Below are positions 49,722 to 60,830 of a DNA stretch of 64,000 nt, piece after piece. A model generated the notes under the pieces. The model made no database searches. It saw nothing but the letters and a program-made list of their open reading frames with translations, and had not been told where the DNA came from. Each line of letters begins with the position of its first letter. Within the stretch, counting starts at the first letter, position 1. The stretch lies in NCBI GenBank assembly GCA_000231825.2, contig JH720327.1, positions 558,524-622,523 on the forward strand. The letters are read 5' to 3'. Source of the stretch: Tetrahymena elliotti 4EA (Eukaryota > Ciliophora > Oligohymenophorea > Hymenostomatida > Tetrahymenidae). The position numbers and the translations under genes were made by a program.

Positions 49722-52700
49722 ATGTCATTCAAATGCGAATAATGCGAGCGCGCCTTCGCCAAAAAAAGTAAACTCAATCGTCATGTTCGTGAAACTCATA
49801 TGAACATTAAACAATATGTTTGCGAAGAATGTGGGAAGAATTTCAAGAGAAACTCTCACTTAAAACGTCATTTAATCTCTCACAGTGAGAATCCCAAACC
49901 ACATAAGTGTAGCTATGAAGGATGCTACATGGCTTTCACTTGCAAGCACCATTTAGAGAGACATATTAAAATTATTCACATAGAAGAATACTAGTACAAG
50001 TGTACTGAATGTGATGCCAAGTTTCCTAAGAAAGTCTCTCTCAATAAGCATCTTACATATGACCATGGTAAAAAGAAACCTTTGACCTGTCAACTTTGCC
50101 ATAAGTCATTCTTCAAACTTGGACAACTTGAATACCATCACTGCGAAGAAAAGTTTAAGCAACTCAATTTGGAATTAGAAACAGTAGGAGCTCATCCTAG
50201 CATGATGATGTAAGACTTAAATAATATAAATGGCATTTCTGATAATTAAAACCATGATGAAGGATCTTAGGATAAAAACAATACAGATGTATATTAGCAA
50301 GGATTAGTACATGAAGATAGTTTATACCAAAATCAAATGAATTCTCATCATATCCCCATGCTCCATGATGATTAACATAATGAACCAAATAATATTCCAG
50401 TAATTGATATATCTCAATTTTCTAGAAAGCAACAATAACGTTAAAGAAACTACAATTATTCAAGCATAGATTACTCTACCAATGAATTGTCTTAATAGCT
50501 TGGAGGTACACGCAATTAAAATCAAGGATCTAAGATAGGAGACCAAAATATGAGTAGTGGAGTAGCTGATTCTACAAATACAAACAGTAAGAGTAATGTA
50601 GTTTCAAATCGCATCATGAATAATAATCCAGCTGGAACTTAAAATAATTAGATTCAGCCTCCCTTAAAAAAGAAATTTAAACCTGACTATTTAGAAAATT
50701 AGAATTTTAGTTTGAGCGGGGATTAATAACCAATAAGTAGCAACACCAATAATAAGTAATCAAATTCTGTTAATGCAACAAATAGTGATGATCAACAAAA
50801 GTAACTCAATAATCTTAAGTAAGAAACAGCTAATACTGAATCTACAGAAGCATCCAAGAGATAAAAAATTATAAAAATATCATTTGATGGTTTAAACACT
50901 TAGAGCGATCCTCAAGATCCATATACCTTTAAAGAAAAAAATGTTTCCTTCAGTAATTCTAGTATTGGTATCAATCCTTCTGGTCAAAATAATGGATTAT
51001 TAATGCCTGAGGCTAATCTTTAAGCTACTCTCAATGAATAATCTAAAATTACAGAATCTTTTAATAATAGTAAAGTTCCTATCAAACTTGAAGAACCTGC
51101 TTCTTCTGGTGATAAGAAGAAAGAAGGAGTTAAATCAAGCAATGAACTCCAAGAATAAACATAATTAAACAATAGTTAGGCTTATTATGAAAATGCACAC
51201 AATGAAGTTAATCGTGATTATATGCATGATCCAAAATTAGAATATGACACAATTAATTTAGATATCAACAACCAAAGCGATATGCATGGAAGCTTTGGTA
51301 ACCAAGGATTATAAAGTATTAGCTAAGGTAATCTTTATGAACAATATTACAAAAGTCCTTCAATAAGACCAAATGGCAGAAAACTTAGTGAATTGTTTAC
51401 CATTCATGATTTTAAGGAACGCAAAAACAGCTTTAACAGCGATTATGGTAATATGACAATCTTTAAAGATTTGTTTTAGGAAAACTCATTCAATAGTCGT
51501 CGTCCTTCAATGAACATCCCAGATGCCAAAAATTATCGCAAAGGATCTATTTTCCACCTTTAAAAGATGGAAGAAGATGGAATCATTGTTGATCTTGATA
51601 TGAATTAAGGAGATTTAACTAATATGATGAACCCTAATTAATCTCAAGAAATACATCATAATATTTAAAGTAATTATGATTAAATGAATAGCGCTAATAG
51701 TGCAAACTTGAATAACAATACAGGACTTGAAGGTGGCAATTACAATAATTAAAATGAAATGATTGGAAATAACTCCTAGGAATTTATTTAGAACTCTACT
51801 ATTCTCTCTTAATTAAATTAAGGCAAGAGTGAATAACCAGAAGGCTAATCAAAAGGATAATAGCGCATTAATCATCACTAAATGCAAAATAATAGATTAC
51901 AATAACCTATTCAAAAGCAAGGATACACAAGCAATAACCCTTAATTGCATCATCATATTTATCAATAAAGAGAAGTATCTCCATAAATGTAATTCAATCC
52001 TGATTCAGCTAAAGTAGGATACGCTCATAGCCCTTACATCCCTCTAGTTGTTAGAAGCAAATCTCCTTCAAACAAAATGAAAAAAGAAGAAAAATGCTAC
52101 AAATGTAACTACGCAGATTGCGACAAATTTTATACAAAGGTACTTTATCTATTTCATTCATTTGATTTTTTAATTAAAAATTTTGATAAGTTGAGTGAGT
52201 AACATTGAAGATTTACACTCAAAAAACTTTTAAATATATTTGTTTCAATTGATCTAAAAATATCTTTCTAAAAATAATAAATAGCTTTCAAATTTGAAAA
52301 CTCATATCAGAACATTCCACTTTAAAAGCAAAGATTTCAAATGCAATTACCAAGGATGCAAATCAGCCTATCTCCATAAGAAGAGTTTGAAAGAACACAT
52401 TTCTCGTGTGCATAAAGCTGCTCCTGGTGCTTACATTCCTGGAAGCAAGAGAAACTCAGAAGACTATGAATACTCTGATGAATAATAAATGAATCAATTA
52501 AACTAGAACCAAATAAAGGAGATTTTACCAAAAATTTAATATGACGAACAAGATCATTAATAAATCATATAGTAATCTCAATAGTAAATATCATAGCAAT
52601 AACAGTACCACCTTACTCATCAAAATCATCACCTTTAAAATCACCACTAATAAAACTCAGTACAAGCTAATGATCTCCTCGCTAATCATTCCTCTATGTA

Positions 52701-53070
52701 TGGCATATATATTCCTTCACCTAACTCTGCTTCTTAAAACACTTCTTCTCAAATAAATTACCATTAGTAATTCACATAGTAGCAATAGCAATAACAGTAA
52801 TAGCAATAATAATAATAATAACAATAATAGCAGCAATAACTTCATCAGAGCTCATTTTCATCATCAATACAAAATGCAGCTCCATTTTACTCATATCAAA
52901 ACTAATCAGAATATGTTATCTAGCATGATTCATAATTGTAAATACCCCTTCTTTAATCAACTCAATCATAATAACAATAATATCAACCTAACTATCCCTA
53001 ACTTCATAGAAATCTCAGTCTCCCTACCCATCACACTCAACCAACAAAATCCTCTGTCTTTATGGCTTGA
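49722..53070 (+). CDS. C2H2 zinc-finger protein with N- and C-terminal finger groups
   Basis: A nuclear DNA- or RNA-binding protein by family. The start is ATG 49722-49724. The first 140 residues hold five C2H2 fingers: FKCEQCERAFAKKSKLNRHV, YVCEECGKNFKRNSHLKRHL, HKCSYEGCYMAFTCKHHLER, YKCTECDAKFPKKVSLNKHL and LTCQLCHKSFFKLGQLEYH. A linker of about 640 residues, rich in Gln, Asn and Ser, follows. Two more fingers lie near the C-terminus: CYKCNYADCDKFYTK, completed after the intron by LSNLKTHIRTFH, and FKCNYQGCKSAYLHKKSLKE. The single intron is 52140-52284. The end is Q-rich with a mixed TAA/TAG/CAA/CAG glutamine run near 52775-52850 and TGA at 53068-53070. Fingers with CxxxxC spacing and the split arrangement recall TFIIIA-type proteins, but the finger number is too low for a firm assignment. 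Confidence 0.9.
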
Positions 53071-56000
53071 AAAAAATTTGATAAACCCAAACGATTTATT
53101 TCAAAAATATAGTATAGTGATGCGTGGTAGTACTTTCTCACTGGTCAACCACTGAAATGATTATAAAATTTAATTTCAATTACACTTACCTTACAACACT
53201 TATATTACTTATTATATAACTTTTATCTGAAAAAAATCATAAAAATTATCATCTCTAAGTAAAAAAATCAGGTTACAATTTCCATGAAAATAAAGAATCT
53301 TTATTAAATGTTAAAATCTAAGAATTGTAATCGTAATAAAAAACTTATCAATCAGTTGATTTGCTGATAACTGCTATTCATTCCAACAACTAGCTATTCT
53401 CTGCATAAAGGCAATATATTTTAATGTTACCAACTTAATTTATAAAACGAAATACATGCTTAGATGATACAACTAAACTCCATTTACATCACAAACAAGG
53501 AGTTGTTGATCCAAAATAAAACTCTCTATCTTCCATCTCTAGACAAATAAATATACATAATCATCACAACCACCTTTTATAATAAATTTATTTAGAAAAA
53601 CTATCCAATTAATAATAATAAAAATTGTAAACTTAAATCAACCTCGTTAATAATAAAAATCATTTATTAATATGTAAATTTATCTTCTAAAATTTGTATA
53701 TTGACATTTCAATTCTAATTCTTTTATTTATACTTACAAAAATATTATTTTGCTTATTTTTGTTGCTTTCCAGAAATTTTATTCCATTAGATTATACTTA
53801 CATACAATAACTCAATAACATGTTAATAAAAGAGTTTCTAGTTTTCTTTAATATTGCCATATAAATAGCAGTATAATTCTTTAACTACCATAACTAAATT
53901 TCATATTTAATAACAAACATTTATAAAAGAAACCATGAATTTCTATCTCTAAGAAAAAAGAATTCTTAAGGATATAAATAAATTCTGATTTCTTTTGATA
54001 TTTATGTAATCTAAATCACAAATGTGCTAAATCTTATCATTTCTTAAAGCAACTAAATATCTTTTACAAATCTCCCCTCTCAAAAAAAAAAAACCTAAGA
54101 GAAGATGCTCTACCTAAAATTAAATCTATTCCAGTGCTTAACTTTAAATTTATGAGACATAGTATAAGTATTTAAGAAATTATTTGAGAAATGATGTAAA
54201 GTGTGTATCAAAAAAAGAAAAAGGGGAAGAGGGATTAAATTTTTGATTGGAAGTGAGATATATAGATATTTTTATAAATTGATAAAAGGAATTTAAATTC
54301 TTCGATGATGAACCAAATTAGCTTTTTGGAATTGAAAATATCTTTTGAATTTGAGAAGTAACAACTTTCATTTAAAATTTAAGAGTAATGATTTTGGACT
54401 TACAAGCTGTAATTAAATTCATATTTGAGCAAAAAAAAACATAATACTTGAATGCTTTAAATTAGAAATTTTGAACATATGAAACAAACTAACAATCAAT
54501 CAAATTAATAAAAAAAGAAAAGGAAAAATTGATATTCTTTTATTATTTCATAAAATGTTCTATAAGGAAGGATTAACTTTAAATGGACATAATTTATCAA
54601 TATTAGAATGTGCTCTTTGATAAAATAAGTAACTGATAAAATATAATTAACAATTTTTTGTCATGTATTTAAGCATTTTTTATAAAACTCTTCTAATAAG
54701 TACAAAAATAGCAAAATCAAAATTAATTCATATTTTCAGATAAATTACAGACTCACTTTACCATTAAAATAATATTTTAATCAAGCATTGATATTCACAT
54801 ACTAATTGATGAATATTCAGGTTCTTTTCCATAAAACTCAAACTACTTCATAAAAAAATTAATTTTCGTCTTAGAACTTAGTGGAAACTTTAATAAATGA
54901 GCTAATTAGAATTTCAATTAACATTTCCATCAGTTGTTTCCTTTTTTTATATCTCTGAGAAAATAATTAAGGCTTTAATTGCACTTTATCATATAAAAAC
55001 AGGAATATTAATTTTGCATAAATTTATTAATACTGTATTAGATTTTTTATTGTTAAGCTAAAAACATTTAAAAGCTAATTTGAAACTCTAAAGCTTTTAT
55101 TACAGTCTATAACTCATCTTAAATTTTATATCTTCAATAAATATCTATAGTTTTCAAAAAAAATAGGTCTTAATTAATTAGTAAGCTATTTAAATTATAA
55201 TACATCATCCTTATGAAATAATTTAAATATCGCATCAATCTCTGTTCCAAACCTGTGTTTTAGAAAATATTTATCATATTATTTCTTTTTTACAGTTTAA
55301 TTCTGATAAACTCCAACTATATTTTCTTCAATATTTTTTCTTTTAATTTCTCTGTTAGTTTGCTTGATTGCATCTTTATCTCAAAATTTTTTTTCAATCA
55401 TCCTTGCTTGGTGTTTCTTTATGCTGACTTGATATAAAATTTATCAGTTTAGAATTAAGGTATTCTAAATGTTAAATGTATTTATATTATTTAAAAATTA
55501 AAGTAAAATTTAAAATATTTACAAGAATTGAACTAAATTGGATATGCATATGGTATATTATACCTAATGTTAGTTGGCTAGCTAGCTAATAATATCATCA
55601 ATCAATTAATTAATTTATAAATTATTGGTCTTAAATAAAAGAAGAAATTTTAATATAGCTAGAACATAGAAGTTTTATTATTTAATTTATTTCCAATAAT
55701 TTATTTTCTGTACTTGCTCATTAATTTCAATTGATTTTTCTCATCAAAACTAAGATCTATCAATGTGTTAATGAATCCAGGTAAAGCAAAATAATATTAT
55801 ATTTTCATTTTCAAATATTTCACCACCCTTTTTATTGATTGATCTCCCACCTTTTCTTTATGATATTCCTTTCAACCTTACAATTCTTACTAATTGCTCA
55901 CTGTGGAGAAGTCCCCCTTCTATAATTAAATTTTTTGGCTTAGTTTATTAATTATTTCTTCATTAATCATTTGAATGCAAGAGAAAATAAGAAATATTTA

Positions 56001-58084
56001 TTTTGCTTCTACAGTACAAAAGACTGAAAAACAAAAAAAACTAAAAATATTTTTATAATTCAATTTTTTAAAATTTCAAAGTGCAAACAGAGAATTGTCA
56101 GTTTTTATTTAAATGAAAAAAAACAGAATTTCACCCTTTAATAAATACTTTATAGGAAGGATTAATTTCAATAGAAATATCTAAATAAAGAAATACCAAT
56201 AAAGTAAAAATAGATTTTAATTGAGAGTCATTCTTATATAAGCATAAGTCATAAATTTGTTTCATAAAATTTAACCTAACTAATATCATGTATTCAACTC
56301 ATCTATTGTAAGAAATGTATCTCAAACCCCCCACCAAAAAAGACAAACATAAGCATTCAAAGATGCTAATTAATTTTATTCTTTATTCAACTGTAAATAG
56401 TTTTGCATATTATTCAATGTAAAAATAAAATATCCTAGAATACCAAGCAATAATTGTTTGATGTTTCTACTGAGTTATTCCCTCTATTCCACTTCATGAT
56501 TATGATTTAATATTTTCTATTAATATTAACTTCAATTTTGGTATATTTTACATTACTTTACAAACAATTTCCATACATGATTTATCTCACCTGATACATA
56601 AAAGATACAATTAATTATCCTATTATTAATTCTGCAGATACTTACTATAAATCTAAAATACTTTCAGATGATTAAAAATAATGCACTTACCTTTAGTCAC
56701 TCTTGCAGCATATTTTTATTTGTAGCATATTCTTTATATAAATTTTTATCAACTAGAAACAAATTATTCTGATCTTAATAAAAATGGGTACTACTTTATT
56801 TAAACCCATCCAAATACTATTAATTCTTTATTTTTATAAATTTAAATTAATATTTTTATATTTATTTAATTTTACACTCCAATATTAAAATTGAAATAGT
56901 TTAAAAATATATTAAAACAATAAACTTATTGTTAAAAATTTATTTTAAATAAAATTGACTATTATTATGCAAATAATTTTTTAAAATATCTAAAATTCCC
57001 CTTCCAAAATAACAAAAAACATAAGAAAATTAAAGATTTTTTGGTGCAATTTCTATTAATTCAGCACGACTTAAACTAATAAGTTTGTCTAAATAGATAT
57101 GCTTTGACTTTTTTGATATCTCATCTTAAAAGATTCAAGTATTCTAATTCAAATAAATATCCAAACACATTTCTACTTTTAAATTTGTTTAATGTAGCTC
57201 TATTAGATTTTGAGATATTTATTTTAACATAATTAACAAAAAACGAAATCCCTTTTTTTAAATAAAATAAATAATTTTAAAGTATTCATAGTTTGAATAT
57301 TATCTAAATTTAGAAAGAAACAAAATTAAAAACACTAAAAAAAAAAGGAAAAAAATTCCAAAATTTTAAAGTCGTTTTTTGTTAATTGAAATAATTTTTA
57401 TTAAAAAATATTTAAATTACAAATAAACATGTTAGTTAATGAAAATAATTTTTTTAAATACACTTACATAAAATAAATGTGAAGTAAACAAATAAATCTT
57501 TTATTTACTTTAAATAATTCTTTCATTTTTTCTAAAGTTTGAATATTAATTAAAATATATTACATCATAATTTTATAGAGAAAATAGTTTAACATTTTTT
57601 CTTTTAGAAAAATGAAGTAAATTCGTTACCATATTAATGATTATTTAAGAACGAAATGTATTTTAAGGTTAACTTTTTTTCCCATATGATAGTAATTATT
57701 AAAAATAAAACTACAAAATAAATTATATTAAGTAAATGGCTTTTTTAGTTATCTCAATAAATAAATTGAATGTAATATAATCAAATACCTTATTCTCTCT
57801 ATTTATTTTATTTTAATTAGATTAGTTTAATCAGTATTTGAAAATAATAATAATAATTTAAAAAAATACAAATTTTTAATCAAAAACATTTTATTTTGTA
57901 GTTGAAAATGAAAAGAAAACTTAAAAATTTTATGTTTATTTCTAATCAAAACAAGATCGCTTATTAACATAAAATAAAAATTTATTTAAAAAACTGTTTA
58001 TAATTTGAATGGAATTAATAGAATATAGTGCTTACATGTAAAAAATATTTGTAAAAATGAATAAATCTATTTATTTTTAAATAA
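53071..58084. other. Long AT-rich stretch without a recognised gene
   Basis: About 5 kb between the zinc-finger gene and the glutathione transferase gene. I found no conserved protein segment on either strand. Local deviations are a C-rich island at about 55835-55925, a CCCCCCACC run at about 56325 and a minus-strand open frame about 56695-57128 with no Met and no homologue. Small non-coding RNA genes could be present but cannot be shown by eye. Confidence 0.5.
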
Positions 58085-58768
58085 TCACTTAGTTTTTAAA
58101 CCAGTCCATTAAGCTCCATGACCAACTGCTAAGAATGGAGCATAAATGTATTATTCTGACATCATGTAGTCTTAAATTTCCTGAATATCCTCAAAGTTAG
58201 CTGAAAAGGCTTAAATTTTTTAGAATTTTTTATATTCTTCAGGATAGATTCCTTTAATATATTAACTAATTTCATAGAAAATGAAATCAGGAAGACTGAG
58301 CTTTTGTCCATTCAACCATTTTCTATTATCTTTAGAGAGTTAGCTTTCTATCTTTTGAAGTCTCAAAACAAAATCTTCATTAAATTTCTATTGTTTGATA
58401 ATACTAAATTATGGGTTGAAGCATAAGGTTAAGATTTATCTGAAAAAATCTTCTAAATATCCAACAAGTTCTCTAATTTTGGCTTATTCAATCAAATCAG
58501 TTCCTAATAATTCATTTCTACCACTCTTTCTTATAATGTAAAGATTTACTGCATGACTTTCTGTTAATTTTAAGTCTCCGTCTATCAAATAAGGTAAATT
58601 TGCAAATTCAATTCCTAAACCTTGTTTATCCTTTTAGAACCATTCTTCTAGCTTTTAATATCTCTTTTCTTTATACTTAAGACCAGTGTATTCAAGAAGA
58701 TATCTACTTAATTAACCCAAACCTCTTATGTTCCAATACCCTAGAGTGATCTAATTTTTTTCAGCCAT
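58085..58768 (-). CDS. Glutathione S-transferase, mu-type
   Basis: A cytosolic enzyme that conjugates glutathione to electrophiles. It is intronless, 227 residues, from ATG 58766-58768 to TGA 58085-58087, the usual length for the family. The N-terminal thioredoxin-like domain begins with the mu-class signature LGYWNIRGLGQ (catalytic Tyr at residue 11). It continues with LLEYTGLKYKEKRY and the conserved LPYLIDGDLKLTESHAVNLY (glutathione-contacting Ser/Asn-Leu-Pro elements). The helical C-terminal domain has NRKWLNGQKLSLPDFIFYEI, which contains the N-capping/hydrophobic-staple Asp of GSTs. The C-terminus is AVGHGAQWTGLKTK. It diverges from the nitrobindin-like gene to the right with 663 bp between start codons. 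Mu-type GSTs are multi-copy in ciliates, so no specific symbol is given. Confidence 0.92.
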
Positions 58769-59431
58769 CTTACTATCTATTTTTCTACAAATATATCTTT
58801 TTCTTTCTGCTATTTTATTAAAGTTAACAAATATAAATTAACTATATATTATCGTAACATCAGATTTATTTTAATTAAATTATATTTTTCAAAACACACT
58901 CAATAATATTTATTTCCAGCTCATTCTTAAATTAAATAACAGAAGATCAGACACTTCTAATTAGAAATCTATTTTAATTTCATACATAAAAAAAATCATT
59001 TTTTTCTTTTACTTCCTCTTAAAATTTTTGAAAAAACTTCTTTGGCTAATATTCATAATTTATTTAATTTTTTATTTCAGTTCATTTTACAATCCAATTT
59101 GTATTTTAGTTTTAGTGTTTTTCCATGAAATCTCTAGCTAAAAGTCAAAACGTATTCTTGAGTTTTTTAATATGTTAAAAAATCATCTAGAAGAAAAAAA
59201 ACTAAATAATTTTTAGTTAATCTTTTATAAAAATTGTGTAATTATTTGTGAATTTTCTTGAAATGAATTTTAGAAGATATTTATATGTTCATGATTTATC
59301 TCAAATTGGTTAATCAGATTTAGATTTTTGTTTGCTGTTTTTATACCAAAAATTTTAACAAAAAATTTAAGATATTTATTTAATTTTATAAATAAGCTTT
59401 AGATATCACTAATTAAAAAAAAATAGTTAAA
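58769..59431. promoter_or_regulatory. Divergent intergenic region between GST and nitrobindin-like genes
   Basis: 663 bp separate the two start codons and must hold both promoters. It is AT-rich. No element can be named with confidence. Confidence 0.5.
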
Positions 59432-59893
59432 ATGGCTGAAGGAAATCACTAATTTTTTATGGCAGGATCATGGCATGGAGAAGGAAAGCTCATTGAAAAG
59501 GGATTAGCATACAACGAACAAATTAACATCACTCTAATCAAACCTAACCTCTATTTATATACATAAACCACTTAAAAATAGATTGATAATATACCCTTAC
59601 ATGCAGAAACTGGATATTTCAGATTTAACCCAAACAACGGAGTTGTTGAACTACTTTTGAGTCATCCATTTGGTGTCTGCGAAATCGAAGAAGGTGTTAT
59701 CAGTGAAAAGCATAAGCTCGAGCTTAACTCTAAAGACATAATTAGAACTTCTTCCGCAAAAGAACCATTTGTGACCAAAGTAAAAAGAATATTTACTTTA
59801 CACGATAACACTCTTTCTTATGATGTTTATTTTGCAACAAATACCTATGAAATGAAGCATTATCTTCATTGTGATATGAAATTAAAATAATGA
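59432..59893 (+). CDS. Nitrobindin / THAP4 C-terminal-like beta-barrel haem protein
   Basis: A 153-residue, intronless protein from ATG 59432-59434 to TGA 59891-59893, about the size of stand-alone nitrobindins. Family features in order: the GxWxGxG motif GSWHGEGK at residues 12-19, YNEQINITLIKPNLYLYTQ, PLHAETGYFRFNPNNGVVEL, the GVCEIEEG turn, IIRTSSAKEPFVTKVKRIF and the C-terminal strand MKHYLHCDMKLK with His143 and His146, one of which would be the haem-proximal ligand. The family binds ferric haem and is associated with NO or peroxynitrite chemistry. That role is inferred here. It stands in divergent orientation to a glutathione transferase. Confidence 0.88.
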
Positions 59894-60830
59894 TAAAGCA
59901 TTGTGTTAAGTTAAGTTATAAGCTTATTAATAACTAAAATTCGGTTTCTAAACATTAAAAATTGTATTTATATCAAATTTGAATAATTAAAATAAAAACT
60001 CTGATTTTTCAATATGATTATTTAATTCTAAATTTCTATACAAAAACGTTTTTAAAAAAAATAAGTATATAAAAAGTTTTAATTCAATGAAAATAAATTT
60101 TTTGAGAATAACTGAGTGTTCTTTAAAATGATAAAATAATTAAGAAAATTATTTTTTTATCTAAACAAATTGAACATATGAAAATTAAGAAAAATTTGAT
60201 TATATTTTAAATTTTATCTCAAGTGTGTAATTTTGGAAATAAAACTTTTATAAATAAATTATTTCTAATTAATAATAAGATAATAGTAATTTTAAAATGA
60301 AGTAATATTCACATTACAACTCTAAGTTAAAGTAAGTAAACTTTTTACCAAATTTAGAACTTAAATTAATAGGATTCTTAAGTCAAATAACACAAAACAT
60401 AAAATAAGTATAACTATTCCTGGTTTTGAAATATTTTTTATACTTTAAAATAAATTTTGTTTAGTTAGATTTTTCATTTTAATTAAATTAATTTTCTCAA
60501 ATTGAACAAAAAAAATTTTAAATACCACAATCCCTTGATACTCGCCATTCGCGAAACCCAAAAATTAGGTGAGGTTGAGAGAAAAAAATTGAGAAAAATG
60601 AAATAAAAAGAATTTTTGAACAAATTAAGAGAGTTTTGTAAGTTGCATTATTTAATTATTAAGGAAAATCAAAATATTTTTAATATAAAAACTGTTACTT
60701 TAAATTATGAAAAATATAATTTTTATAAAATAAAATTATTTGGCAGTTAAACTTATTTTTGATGGAAATGTTTGTATTTTGTTTATGATTTAGTTTTTAT
60801 CTACAAATTTGTTTTTTTTAATTTATTTTT
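59894..60830. other. Intergenic DNA with a GC-rich patch
   Basis: About 940 bp between convergent genes. It is AT-rich except for about 60529-60580 (ACTCGCCATTCGCGAAACCC followed by GGTGAGGTTGAG), which contains a TTCGCGAA palindrome and stands out strongly from its surroundings. A 13-base copy of the arm of the 5056-5119 inverted repeat lies near 60319. Confidence 0.5.

Noticed and set aside
52541..53155. Plus-strand open frames at 52541-52756 and 52874-53155
   Set aside because: They use another frame of the Q-rich C-terminal part of the zinc-finger gene, which is continuous in its own frame to TGA 53068-53070.
56695..57128. Minus-strand frame of more than 140 codons without TGA
   Set aside because: With only one stop codon and high AT content, such lengths occur by chance. 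It has no Met start, no recognisable domain and many AT-run residues.
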